Shown here piece after piece: positions 33,667 through 42,374 of a stretch of 42,948 nucleotides of DNA (positions within the stretch are counted from its first letter, which is position 1; each line of letters opens with the position of its first letter). Source of the DNA: Methylobacter sp. GTDB taxonomy: Bacteria > Pseudomonadota > Gammaproteobacteria > Methylococcales > Methylomonadaceae. Below the pieces are notes generated by a model. That model did no database searches and had not been told where the DNA came from. It worked only from the letters and a program-made list of their open reading frames with translations. Made by a program: the position numbers and the translations under genes. The stretch covers positions 1 to 42,948 of the forward strand of contig JAURYJ010000043.1 of the NCBI GenBank assembly GCA_030653985.1, in the 5' to 3' direction.

Positions 33667-35273
33667 CCCTAAAAATAGCCCTAGCCCAAACCAATTTCCT
33701 GGTCGGCGATATAAACGCCAATGTTGATAACATAGTCAAAGCCGCCCTTCATGCCCGCGATCAATTGGGTGCCGATATGATCGTTTTTCCTGAGCTGACG
33801 ATTACCGGCTACCCGGCGGAAGACTTGTTATTGCGCACCGATTTTATTACCGCCGCCAATAATGCGCTTTATCAACTGGCCGACCGCGTGACCGATATTG
33901 CGCTGATCGTCGGCTTTCCCGAACGCGACGGCGACAAGCTGTACAACAGCGCTGCGGTATTGCATCAGGGCGCGATAACCGCCTGTTACCGCAAACGAGC
34001 GCTGCCCAATTACGGTGTGTTTGATGAGCAGCGTTATTTTACGGCGGGCAATCAGCCGTGCGTATTTGAGTTCAATGGCACCTTTATCGGCCTGACCATT
34101 TGCGAAGATGTCTGGCGGTCCGGCATTATTGAAGACAACAAACAAGCGGGAGCCGAGTTGCTGCTGACCCTTAACGCCTCGCCGTTTAATTCAGGAAAAA
34201 TCCATCAGCGCGAAGCCATTGTTTGCAGCCAGGTTAAAGCCGCACAGATTCCGTTAGTGTATGTCAATCAGGTCGGCGGTCAGGATGAATTGATTTTCGA
34301 CGGCGCGTCTTTTGTTGTTGATGCGGACGGCGACATTATTTTCCGTGCCGAGGAGTTTAAAGAGCAGATCAGCGTGGTCGAGTTTGATGGCAGTCATCCG
34401 CTAAAAAATACATGTGCGCCACTTTATGCTGAGGTTTCCAGCGAGTATCAGGCGCTGGTATTGGGCATTAAAGATTATGTCAGAAAAAACGGTTTTCAGG
34501 GCGCGATTTTAGGGCTGTCCGGCGGCATCGACTCGGCTCTGGTGTTGGCTCTGGCCGTTGATGCCTTAGGCGCGGATAAGGTTGAAGCGGTATTGCTGCC
34601 GTCGCGCTATACACAGGACATGAGCAACGAAGATGCGGTGCTGGAAGCTAAAGCCTTGGGCGTACACCACCATACCATTCCGATAGAACCCGCCGTTAAT
34701 GCCTTTACCGGCATGTTGGCCGATATTTTTGTCGGCACGGCCAAAGACGCCACCGAAGAAAACATTCAGGCGCGTTGCCGTGGCGTGGTGTTAATGGCAT
34801 TGTCGAACAAGCAAGGCAAGCTGTTATTAACTACCGGCAATAAGAGTGAAATGAGCGTCGGTTACGCGACCTTGTACGGCGACATGTCCGGCGGTTTTGC
34901 GCCGATCAAGGATGTGCCCAAGCTGCTGGTTTATCAATTGGCGCGTTATCGCAACACCTTATCTCAGGTGATACCGGAACGGGTCATTATCCGTCCGCCT
35001 TCGGCCGAACTGGCGCCGGATCAGGTCGACGCGGATTCATTGCCGCCTTACGAGGTGCTGGACCCGATACTGGAGCGTTACATTGGACAGGATCAATCCG
35101 CCGATCAAATCATCGCTGCCGGATTCAGCCGTGAAGACGTAGCCCGAGCCATCAGCCTGGTAGACCGCAACGAATACAAACGCAGGCAATCTCCGCCCGG
35201 CATCAGAATTACGGCCAGAGCCTTCGGTCGCGACCGACGCTACCCGATCACTTCCGGTTATAAGGGAATTTAA
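33663..35273 (+). CDS. nadE: Glutamine-dependent NAD+ synthetase
   Basis: A 536-residue two-domain enzyme. The N-terminal nitrilase-type glutaminase (~1-250) has the triad in VFPELTITGYP (Glu), YRKRALPNYGVFDE (Lys) and GLTICEDVW (Cys). The C-terminal synthetase has the PP-loop LGLSGGIDSALVLALAVDA and TTGNKSEMSVGYATLYGD. It converts nicotinic acid adenine dinucleotide to NAD+ using glutamine. The ATG overlaps the HNH gene stop by 4 nt. It has no promoter gap of its own upstream, so its expression may depend on the restriction-modification or sucCD transcript. Confidence 0.95.
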   Translation: MTLKIALAQTNFLVGDINANVDNIVKAALHARDQLGADMIVFPELTITGYPAEDLLLRTDFITAANNALYQLADRVTDIALIVGFPERDGDKLYNSAAVLHQGAITACYRKRALPNYGVFDEQRYFTAGNQPCVFEFNGTFIGLTICEDVWRSGIIEDNKQAGAELLLTLNASPFNSGKIHQREAIVCSQVKAAQIPLVYVNQVGGQDELIFDGASFVVDADGDIIFRAEEFKEQISVVEFDGSHPLKNTCAPLYAEVSSEYQALVLGIKDYVRKNGFQGAILGLSGGIDSALVLALAVDALGADKVEAVLLPSRYTQDMSNEDAVLEAKALGVHHHTIPIEPAVNAFTGMLADIFVGTAKDATEENIQARCRGVVLMALSNKQGKLLLTTGNKSEMSVGYATLYGDMSGGFAPIKDVPKLLVYQLARYRNTLSQVIPERVIIRPPSAELAPDQVDADSLPPYEVLDPILERYIGQDQSADQIIAAGFSREDVARAISLVDRNEYKRRQSPPGIRITARAFGRDRRYPITSGYKGI

Positions 35274-35289
35274 GCAACATTGAATCTCT

Positions 35290-35310
35290 GGGCGACCGGT
35301 CGGGTCGCCC
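35290..35310 (+). terminator. Hairpin after nadE
   Basis: GGGCGACC and GGTCGCCC form an 8-bp GC-rich stem 17 nt past the nadE stop. The 3' flank (AGGCGATGATG) is not T-rich, so intrinsic termination is uncertain. The rest of the 306-bp gap up to the next gene contains nothing recognisable apart from a short TTAAAAAAGGTCAG stretch serving as the next ribosome site. Confidence 0.4.
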
Positions 35311-35579
35311 AGGCGATGATGAAGAAGGTAATACCCTTTCTCAATTCAGGTCTATTTGTAATACAATAGACGGGTTTACAACCGTTTGTTTCGATCACCA
35401 GATGTTCCTGCCGGCGGATGATAAAAACAAGGCTATAGCTGCGTTGGCTGACGATATTACCTGTTGATTTTCAATAGAAACATACTTTCTAACAACTCGC
35501 ATAGCCCATAAAACATTACTGCTACCTCAGCTATATTCCAGAGTAGACAGTATTTAATAATTTAAAAAAGGTCAGTTTT

Positions 35580-36335
35580 ATGTGTTGGAGTGGTGAAGCG
35601 TCCGGTGTTTTAGCCGTCGCAGGTCTTAGTACCGCAGCTTATGTTGCGCTTAAACAGGGGGAATCAAAAGAACTCTGGGTCCCATTAACTTATTTTGCCT
35701 TAATGGAGTTATTACAGGCGATAACCTACGTCTATATCGATTTATGCGACAATCCCAATAATCAGATACTCACACTTTTGGGCTATCTGCACGTCGCCTT
35801 CCAACCGTTTTTTGTCAACATGGTCGCGATGTATTTCATCCCGGAAAGCGTCAAACTCAAAATACAAACCACGGTTTATAGCCTCTGCGGCATCGGTACG
35901 CTGTTCATGCTGATCAAGATGTACCCTTTTGCCTGGGCAGGAACTTGCAACATCGGCATAGAAGGTTTTTGCGGGCCGAGCGTCTGTTCCACCTCCGGTT
36001 CCTGGCATATCGCCTGGCAAATGCCGTTGAACGGTTTGATGTCAGACCCGGTCGCCTGGCTCTTAGGCTTTAACTGGGGTTTGCACGCCTTTACTTATAT
36101 CGCCGTCGCTTTTTACCTGCCGCTGATGTACGGCTCGTGGCGTTTCGTGGGCTTCCATTATTTAATCGGCCCGTTTATTTCCGACCTTACCACCACCGAT
36201 CCCAACGAATATGCTGCGGTTTGGTGTTTGTTTTCCATCGCTTTATGCGTATCGGTCATTAAATCCCCGATCAGAAAACACCTGCACGTTAAAACCTGGC
36301 CTTTTTATAAAAAGTATATTGGCGATTCGCTGTAG
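35580..36335 (+). CDS. Conserved multi-pass membrane protein starting MCWS
   Basis: A 251-residue protein with about seven hydrophobic helices and a striking N-terminus MCWSGEASGVLAVAGLS. Between the fourth and fifth helices it has a Cys cluster TCNIGIEGFCGPSVCSTSGSWHIAW, with further Cys early (MC, LCDNP). The MCWS start with Gly/Glu/Ala/Ser is shared with a family of uncharacterised bacterial membrane proteins (possibly DUF5765; tentative). A metal or redox role for the Cys is conceivable. It stands alone between repeats, with its ATG preceded by AAAAAAGG. Confidence 0.75.
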   Translation: MCWSGEASGVLAVAGLSTAAYVALKQGESKELWVPLTYFALMELLQAITYVYIDLCDNPNNQILTLLGYLHVAFQPFFVNMVAMYFIPESVKLKIQTTVYSLCGIGTLFMLIKMYPFAWAGTCNIGIEGFCGPSVCSTSGSWHIAWQMPLNGLMSDPVAWLLGFNWGLHAFTYIAVAFYLPLMYGSWRFVGFHYLIGPFISDLTTTDPNEYAAVWCLFSIALCVSVIKSPIRKHLHVKTWPFYKKYIGDSL

Positions 36336-36356
36336 CTTCCAAACCTTACTATCTCG

Positions 36357-36401
36357 TTCCCACGCGCTGCGTGGGAATGCAGTGTAGGACGCGCTGCGTC
36401 C
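36357..36401. repeat. Double REP hairpin (TTCCCACGC and GGACGC)
   Basis: TTCCCACGC-GCT-GCGTGGGAA (36357-36377) is followed by GGACGC-GCT-GCGTCC (36387-36401). Two short perfect stems with the same GCT loop form a tandem palindromic unit of a kind dispersed in many bacterial genomes. It lies between convergent genes, where a bidirectional terminator would be expected. Confidence 0.65.
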
Positions 36402-36488
36402 CGTATACGCAAGACGCTGGTTGTAACTCCGTCACCGCCAAACCCGCCCCGATTCGAAGTAATCGCTGGGCAGACAACACCGCCTACG

Positions 36489-37880
36489 TTACTTTTTTCC
36501 TAAGCGTTTTTGTTGATTTATCCTCGAACGCAGCCATTGCAATAAGGTTACGCCGCGCTTAATAACATACGGCGCATAGGTTTTTGCCCTGTGCAGCAGC
36601 CATACCAGCAGCCGGAAAAGCATCAACCCAATTCGATACAGCGCTTGCTGCGCCCGGTAAAATAAGGGTCGCAACGCCGCAAAACTCAGCTCTCTATCCC
36701 TGATATTGCCGCGCCGATGCAGCCAGCGCAGCAAGCCGCTGACATACAGAACGAACAAGCCGATACCGCTAAGAAACCAGAGCAACCGGCCGGTCGCGCC
36801 AAAAGCCTCGCCGGTGTGCAGCGGCCATATCCAGGTGGTAAAAACTTCACCCTGATTAAATCCGGACGGGTCGCGCACTTCTTTAATCTGTCCGCTCCAG
36901 CGGTCCACCCAGACTGTGGTGTAGGGATGCCGAAGATTGATTTCATTGCCTTGCCGCAAGTTAATCCGATAAATTCCGCTGTCACCGGCGGGCGTGGTCA
37001 CTCGCCTGAGTTCGGCTCGTGGAAATGGGCCGCGTGCGATGAATTCCGCCGACTCCAAGGCGACCGGGTGATTATTCGGAATCGCCGAGCTGATGATGTT
37101 TTTCCCGGTTCCGCCGTGTTCCATGCCCGATGTGCCGACCAGTGCTGCCAATATCGACGGATAACTCAGCTGAACACCGGTGAACGCCAGCAACAATAAG
37201 ATCATTGCACTCAGCAGTCCGATCAGACGGTGCAGGTCGAAGGCCAATTGGATCATGCCGACATGCTGACGAACCCTTAATGCCAGAGAAGGTTTGTATG
37301 CGGCCAGCCTGTTGGCCGCAGTCGGGGAAAACGCTGCCCGAATGCCGCGCAGTCCCGGCCACCACAAATAAAGGCCGGTACCGATAGAAACCATCAGCAA
37401 TAAGCCCAAAATGCCCACCGCATTCCAGCCGAAGCGATTTAGCTGTAATTGGGTATGCAAATCAAGCAGCCAAGTGGTGACTGTTTGCCCCCAGAACCGA
37501 CTGGCAACGACCTCGGCGGTATACGGGTTTACCGACACCATCAGCGGCGCGTACAGCTCGAAGAACGTCTCTCTGGGTTTGTCGTACCAGACGGTAATCA
37601 TGCCCTGCGGAGACCTGGGCATTTCCATGGTCCAGGAGCCGTAACGGTCGGGATGTGCCGTTCGCACGGCGCTGATGATTTTATCCAGCGATTGCCGCTT
37701 GCCCAGTGGTTGCTCGATAACCAGCTTGGGGTTCAACAGCTCATCCAGTTCTTCGCGGTAAATGCTGATACTGCCGGTCAAGCCCATCAGCGCAAAAAAG
37801 AATCCGGCGCTTAAGGCCAGATAAAGATGAATTTTAAGCCAGGTTGCCCGACTAAGCAGGCGATGAATAGGCAATTGCAT
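36489..37880 (-). CDS. PepSY-domain membrane protein
   Basis: A 463-residue protein with four transmembrane helices in the PepSY-associated pattern: LKIHLYLALSAGFFFALMGLTGSI near the N-terminus, helices at ~155-175 and ~215-240, and a final one near ~375-400 (LLWFLSGIGLFVLYVSGLLRWLH). The periplasmic loops contain PepSY-like segments, and WIWPLHTGEAFGATGR is conserved. Relatives are often linked to siderophore uptake or ferric reduction. No TonB receptor is adjacent here, so function is uncertain. The C-terminal ~60 residues are basic and cytoplasmic. Confidence 0.85.
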   Translation of the reverse strand: MQLPIHRLLSRATWLKIHLYLALSAGFFFALMGLTGSISIYREELDELLNPKLVIEQPLGKRQSLDKIISAVRTAHPDRYGSWTMEMPRSPQGMITVWYDKPRETFFELYAPLMVSVNPYTAEVVASRFWGQTVTTWLLDLHTQLQLNRFGWNAVGILGLLLMVSIGTGLYLWWPGLRGIRAAFSPTAANRLAAYKPSLALRVRQHVGMIQLAFDLHRLIGLLSAMILLLLAFTGVQLSYPSILAALVGTSGMEHGGTGKNIISSAIPNNHPVALESAEFIARGPFPRAELRRVTTPAGDSGIYRINLRQGNEINLRHPYTTVWVDRWSGQIKEVRDPSGFNQGEVFTTWIWPLHTGEAFGATGRLLWFLSGIGLFVLYVSGLLRWLHRRGNIRDRELSFAALRPLFYRAQQALYRIGLMLFRLLVWLLHRAKTYAPYVIKRGVTLLQWLRSRINQQKRLGKK

Positions 37881-38093
37881 GATGTTGATATCAGATAAAA
37901 AAAACCATCATTATCCCATACGGGATTCTGTCATGTTTATTTTGTCCAAGCCGCTGAACAGCCCTATAATAACCAGAAAGTTGAATAGGCTAATGGGGCG
38001 CTTTTTTATTTTGGCCGATGCAAACTGACCGACTCACTCGCGTTAAAACGTGTTGTACTTATTATGTAAATCCACTGGAAGTTAAAAACGATT

Positions 38094-39506
38094 ATGTCGT
38101 GGAATTTGTTTAAAAAAAAACCGGTTCAACCCTCAGGCAATGGCACAGATTCCAAGTCTAAACCGATACTTGATAATAAGCCTTTACCAACGAAAACAGC
38201 TGATATTCCTGCTTCAACCCCTAAGCCTATTGCTCAACTGCCCAACGAAATGGCGCTAAAAAACAAGACAACATGCGGTTATGTTGCCGAAAAAATTTCA
38301 ATGGAGGATATTGAAAACCTCTTTCCGATCAGGAATTATGATCAAGAAAAGCTGCTGGCTTTTACCGCCGACCTTAAAGCTGAAGTTCATCCCATGCAAA
38401 CGATCTTGTTTCATTGCGGCAATACAACCGACTCGGCGTTGTATTTGTTAAAAGGGACTATTTCTTTAGCGGATGAAAATGGCAAAGTTTATGAAATAGC
38501 GGCTGGAACTGGAGAAGCCAAATTTCCGATCTCAAGCGGTTCCATACATACAGCAACGGCCGTCGCTAAAACTGATGTCAGTGTTCTGCGGGTCTCACAA
38601 AAAATATTGTCGCCTAAATATGCGCCGTTATCCCCGTTTTCCACACTGGTGATTCCAGAGGAATTAACTAAAAATCAGTTGTTGTCCGGTTTTATGCATC
38701 ATTATAATAATGAAGAGCTTAATATACCTTCATTACCGGATGTGGCGATTAAATTGCGCAATGCCATGCAGAACGATGCTGGCGTTGCTGACATCGTCAA
38801 AATTATTCAGCATGATGCGGTTATTTCCGCCAAGCTTATTGGCTTAGCCAATTGCCCCCTCTACCTCAGTGCAATCCCGGTAAAAACGTGTTTTGAAGCG
38901 GTAAACCGTATCGGCTTAAATGCCACGCGTAACTTAGTCATTGGCTTAAGCATCAATCGTATTTTCAAAACTGACTCACCGCTGATAAAAAAATACTTAG
39001 ATGAAATCTGGAAAGAAAGTATCTCTATTTCCATTATCAGTTTTGTTTTAGCGACTATTACCAAGCAAGCGAATCCTGAAGAGGCGCTGCTCGCCGGACT
39101 TATCAGCAATATTGGCGCCGTACCTTTTTTAAGTTTTGCCGCCAACCTTCCTAGAGAGTATTGCACGGCAACGGATATCGAACTCGCCTTACCTTACGTC
39201 AAAGGCCCGGTAGGACACAAAATTCTGAGTGACTGGGGATTTGCTGAGGAATATCGTAAAGTTCCGCTCTATGCTGCTGATTGGTATCAAAACAATAGCG
39301 AAAAACTGAGTTTAACCGATATAGTGGTGCTTTCCCGCTTACATTGGAAGATAGGACATAATAAAAAGTTTGAACTTCCGATTGTCTCCTCTATACCTGC
39401 GGCCAGCAAATTAAAGAATTTTTCACTTTCCCCCGAACGCTCTTTAACTATACTGCATGAAGCCAAGCAGCAAATTAACGATACGATGAGAGCCTTTTCC
39501 GGCTAA
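38094..39506 (+). CDS. HDOD-domain protein with cyclic-nucleotide-binding-like domain
   Basis: A 470-residue protein. A polar N-terminal ~75 residues precede a cupin-like, cyclic-nucleotide-binding-type domain (~80-175; ILFHCGNTTDSALYLLKGTISLADENGK, then PISSGSIHTATAVAKTDVSVLRV). It lacks the usual phosphate-binding cassette, so nucleotide binding is doubtful. Residues ~210-410 are an HDOD domain (IPSLPDVAIKLRNAMQND, IIQHDAVISAKLIGLANCPLY, LLAGLISNIGAVPFL). HDOD proteins act in signalling without the HD-GYP catalytic residues. It is monocistronic. The partner and output are unknown. Confidence 0.85.
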   Translation: MSWNLFKKKPVQPSGNGTDSKSKPILDNKPLPTKTADIPASTPKPIAQLPNEMALKNKTTCGYVAEKISMEDIENLFPIRNYDQEKLLAFTADLKAEVHPMQTILFHCGNTTDSALYLLKGTISLADENGKVYEIAAGTGEAKFPISSGSIHTATAVAKTDVSVLRVSQKILSPKYAPLSPFSTLVIPEELTKNQLLSGFMHHYNNEELNIPSLPDVAIKLRNAMQNDAGVADIVKIIQHDAVISAKLIGLANCPLYLSAIPVKTCFEAVNRIGLNATRNLVIGLSINRIFKTDSPLIKKYLDEIWKESISISIISFVLATITKQANPEEALLAGLISNIGAVPFLSFAANLPREYCTATDIELALPYVKGPVGHKILSDWGFAEEYRKVPLYAADWYQNNSEKLSLTDIVVLSRLHWKIGHNKKFELPIVSSIPAASKLKNFSLSPERSLTILHEAKQQINDTMRAFSG

Positions 39507-39671
39507 TCCATCGGGTTAATCCCAACGTGCTGCCGCCGAATTACTTGGGCAACAAAACCATCCGCGCCAGGAAAGCCTTTCCTGCAAGAAAAACCAATGC
39601 CTAGTAAAATCAGCCATAATGGAGTTGATTCGATATAATGCTCCCGTGCAGAAAATAATGTTTTAGAGGGG

Positions 39672-40985
39672 ATGGCAATGACTGATAACAATAATGAAAA
39701 ACACAAGATAGTGATTGTTGGCGGCGGGGCGGCAGGACTTGAGCTTGCGACCAGTCTGGGTAAAAAATTAGCTAAAAAAGGTCTGGCCGAGGTCATGTTG
39801 CTGGATGCGTCACCGATTCATATCTGGAAGCCGTTGTTGCATGAGGTTGCCGCCGGTACGCTGGATGAATCCGAACAGATTGAATATTTGGCCCAGGCGC
39901 ATCGGAATCATTTCCGCTACAGACTGGGACGAATGGAAGCTTTGGACCGGCAGAAAAAGGAAATTTATGTCAGCCCCACGTTGAGCGACAGCGGTGAAGA
40001 ATTAATCCCCAGACGCACGTTCAATTACGATACGCTGGTGATGTCGGTCGGCAGTATCAGCAACACTTTTAATATTAAGGGCGTGGCGGAACACTGTTTA
40101 TTTCTTGATACCACCGCTCAGGCATTTAAATTTCAAAAACAACTGGTTGAATCGTATATTAAGCGCCACGTCGGTAAAAATAATACCGACGACAAGACCT
40201 TGGCTATCGTGATCATTGGCGCGGGGGCAACCGGCGTCGAATTGTCGGCGCAATTGCATGAGGTAACCGATCTGCTGGCGGTTTACGGTTTGGGTGAATC
40301 CAGCGATGTAAAGTTGACTATCATCGAAGCCGCGACTCAATTGTTGCCTGCATTACCGAGTAAATTAGCCCATGCGACGCAGCAACAATTAGTCAAACTG
40401 GGCATTGATCTTAAGCTGGGGCGCCGGGTGGTTGAGGTTACTAAAGAGGGCGTTCATACCCACGATGGCGCTTTGATACCGGCAGATCTTAAAGTCTGGT
40501 CGGCGGGCATTAAAGCGCCGGATTGGATGCAAGATTTGGACGGTCTGGACGTTAACAGGCTCAATCAGCTGGTGGTCGACGAAACCTTAAAGACTAATGA
40601 TGATAACATTTTCGCACTAGGCGATTGTGCGGCTTGTCCCTGGCCTGGGCACGATGGCAATGTGCCTCCGCGAGCGCAGGCGGCGCATCAGCAGGCATCG
40701 ACATTAAGCAAATCGATAGTCAACCGCTTACAGGGCGGCAAGCTGGTGAAGTATGTTTATCTGGATTACGGATCGCTGGTTGCGTTGGGAAAATACACCA
40801 CGGTCGGCAATTTGATGGGGAATCTGATGGGTTCGGTCAGTGTCGGCGGCTTTATCGCCCGAGTGGTTTATCTGTCCCTGTATAAAATGCATCAAGTGGC
40901 GATACACGGTTATTTTAGGACGGCCATGTTGACGCTTTCTAATCTATTCAGACGTAGCGCTCATGCAAAAATAAAAATGCATTAG
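39672..40985 (+). CDS. ndh: Type II NADH:quinone dehydrogenase
   Basis: A 437-residue NDH-2 with two Rossmann folds: HKIVIVGGGAAGLELATSLG for FAD and LAIVIIGAGATGVELSAQL for NADH. Between them is IWKPLLHEVAAGTLDES, and later IFALGDCAACPW, the conserved FAD-contact motif, then PPRAQAAHQQAS. The C-terminal amphipathic region (GGFIARVVYLSLYKMHQVAIHGYFRTAMLTLSNLFRR) anchors it to the membrane. It passes electrons from NADH to quinone without proton pumping. An AGAGGGG site precedes the ATG. Confidence 0.93.
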   Translation: MAMTDNNNEKHKIVIVGGGAAGLELATSLGKKLAKKGLAEVMLLDASPIHIWKPLLHEVAAGTLDESEQIEYLAQAHRNHFRYRLGRMEALDRQKKEIYVSPTLSDSGEELIPRRTFNYDTLVMSVGSISNTFNIKGVAEHCLFLDTTAQAFKFQKQLVESYIKRHVGKNNTDDKTLAIVIIGAGATGVELSAQLHEVTDLLAVYGLGESSDVKLTIIEAATQLLPALPSKLAHATQQQLVKLGIDLKLGRRVVEVTKEGVHTHDGALIPADLKVWSAGIKAPDWMQDLDGLDVNRLNQLVVDETLKTNDDNIFALGDCAACPWPGHDGNVPPRAQAAHQQASTLSKSIVNRLQGGKLVKYVYLDYGSLVALGKYTTVGNLMGNLMGSVSVGGFIARVVYLSLYKMHQVAIHGYFRTAMLTLSNLFRRSAHAKIKMH

Positions 40986-41049
40986 CGTTTTTTATCACCC
41001 TGCGCCTGCGTAGTTACTTTATTTATAACCCTTGACAAAGATCAATACC

Positions 41050-41580
41050 ATGTTTGAAATTGAATACGAATTCCGCGAAGAAGATTTAATCCATTTTAAT
41101 GAAATACAGTTCCTGAGAAATGAAGACATACAAAGCAATATCCGAAAAAACCGCTGGATAGTGCCGGGTATCATGGGGCTTATCGGTTCATTTTATTATT
41201 TTTATTACGGCGATATGGCGTCGTCGGGATACATTGTCGTTATCGCTATCCTGTGGGCAATTCTATCGCCAAAAATCATGATGCTGGATTTGCGCAGGCA
41301 GATACTTAAAAATTATACCGCTAAAGAAAAGGTCAACATGTTCGGTACTTATACGCTGAGCATCGATCCGGCCAATCCTAATTATTTATTGGAAAAATCA
41401 CCCAGCGGCAAACATAAAATGGCCTGGAGCGACTTGGTCAGGGTCGAATACGGCAAGCGCTATGTGTATATCTATATCAATTTAAGTACCGCGCTGGTTA
41501 TTCCGGTAGAAACGGTCAAAAAAGGCAATCTGGAGCAATTTGCCGAGCAGGCGGAAAAAATGATCGAGCGGTTTGCTTAA
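41050..41580 (+). CDS. YcxB-like membrane protein
   Basis: A protein of about 176 residues starting MFEIEYEFREEDLIHFNEIQ (ATG at 41050; a TTG at 41032 is also in frame). It has two adjacent transmembrane helices (~40-75: IVPGIMGLIGSFYYFYYGD, YIVVIAILWAILSP) and a C-terminal YcxB/PH-like module with MAWSDLVRVEYGKRYVYIYIN and ALVIPVETVKKGN. The tryptophan-containing central strand and IP motif are typical of YcxB-like domains of unknown function. Confidence 0.75.
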   Translation: MFEIEYEFREEDLIHFNEIQFLRNEDIQSNIRKNRWIVPGIMGLIGSFYYFYYGDMASSGYIVVIAILWAILSPKIMMLDLRRQILKNYTAKEKVNMFGTYTLSIDPANPNYLLEKSPSGKHKMAWSDLVRVEYGKRYVYIYINLSTALVIPVETVKKGNLEQFAEQAEKMIERFA

Positions 41581-41643
41581 ATCAGGGGAAAGGCGCAAGG
41601 CAAAAGGCGAAAAACCCTACACACCTTAATTTAGGAGAATATC

Positions 41644-41925
41644 ATGTATCGTTTAAGCTGGCCTTGTGCAACATTTTTCGCAGAAATGGGCGTGTCGCTT
41701 TTAATTAAAGTTGAAATTATCCACGATAACGAAGCGAATGTTTATGTCGCAACCAGCCCTGATTTAAAAGGGTTGGTTGTCGAAGCGGAAACCTTAGACG
41801 AGTTGGAAAAAGAAGTGTGGGAGTTAGTGCCGGAATTACTCACGCTGGATAAGCCAAAGTTGCGCGTAAAAGCCGTAACCCATTTATCGTTTTTCAGCCG
41901 CCCGTTGCTGTATGAATGGTTATGA
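41644..41925 (+). CDS. HicB-like antitoxin (DUF1902 type)
   Basis: A 93-residue protein whose core is LIKVEIIHDNEANVYVATSPDLKGLVVEAETLDELEKEVWELVPELL, matching DUF1902/HicB-type antitoxins with the partial RNase H-like fold. AGGAG lies 6 nt before the ATG; an internal ATG at 41686 would give a more usual N-terminus. It is followed in overlap by a truncated HicA-like gene, so the antitoxin appears to have outlived its toxin. Confidence 0.8.
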   Translation: MYRLSWPCATFFAEMGVSLLIKVEIIHDNEANVYVATSPDLKGLVVEAETLDELEKEVWELVPELLTLDKPKLRVKAVTHLSFFSRPLLYEWL

Positions 41926-41959
41926 AAAACAGGTCAAAGAGTATTGGGCATGCAGATAA
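41912..41959 (+). pseudogene. Truncated HicA-like toxin remnant
   Basis: An ATG overlapping the end of the HicB-like gene opens MNGYEKQVKEYWACR and then stops. MNGYxKQVxE is the usual start of HicA-type toxins paired with DUF1902 proteins. The dsRBD-like core with its catalytic His is missing, so the toxin is lost, most likely by a deletion after about residue 10. Confidence 0.6.
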
Positions 41960-42033
41960 CCATTTATCTGTTAATCGGCTTGGCAATACTGAATATACTG
42001 TTCCTGGCGTTTGCCTGGACGCTTAAATTTTAG
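41950..42033 (+). CDS. Possible 27-residue single-helix membrane peptide
   Basis: ATG at 41950 opens MQITIYLLIGLAILNILFLA followed by FAWTLKF and TAG, an almost wholly hydrophobic helix with a Lys near its end. It overlaps the HicA remnant by 10 nt and ends 11 nt before the Phd-type antitoxin. The upstream AAAGAG is only a weak ribosome site. It may be a genuine small membrane protein or a chance frame. Confidence 0.25.
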   Translation: MQITIYLLIGLAILNILFLAFAWTLKF

Positions 42034-42044
42034 CCGAGGTTACT

Positions 42045-42272
42045 ATGTACTCAATTGCTCTTAAAGAAGCTCAAAACCAGCTTGAAGAACTGACTGCAAA
42101 AGTCGTAACAGGTGAAGAAGTCATTATTACCGATGATAAAGGCAGTACTTTTCAGTTAATCCAAATTAATCCTAAAAAACCACAGCCCAAGTTTGGTAGT
42201 GCTAAAGGCTTAATTAGCATGGCTGAAAATTTTGATGCGCCTTTGGACGATTTTGAGGATTATATTCCGTGA
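42045..42272 (+). CDS. Phd/YefM-type antitoxin
   Basis: A 75-residue protein MYSIALKEAQNQLEELTAKV followed by TGEEVIITDDKGSTFQLIQ and an acidic C-terminus (NFDAPLDDFEDYIP). The N-terminal pattern is that of Phd/YefM DNA-binding antitoxins, and the acidic tail is the usual toxin-contact segment. GAGG lies 6 nt before the ATG. Its stop overlaps a GTG opening a PIN-domain toxin that an IS element has truncated. Confidence 0.85.
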   Translation: MYSIALKEAQNQLEELTAKVVTGEEVIITDDKGSTFQLIQINPKKPQPKFGSAKGLISMAENFDAPLDDFEDYIP

Positions 42273-42319
42273 GATTATTACTCGATACGCATACCTTTAT
42301 TTGGTTTATCCATGAGTAG
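42269..42319 (+). pseudogene. PIN-domain (VapC-like) toxin gene disrupted by IS605-type insertion
   Basis: A GTG overlapping the antitoxin stop starts (M)RLLLDTHTFIWF, the conserved N-terminus of PIN toxins with its first catalytic Asp. The frame then enters IS sequence and stops at 42319 after 16 codons. The missing remainder may lie beyond the right end of the IS, outside this window. Confidence 0.8.
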
Positions 42320-42374
42320 CGTAAAACCCCGTCGTTCAGGGCGGGGATTGCAGCGGCCCAGTTAGCGAAACAAT

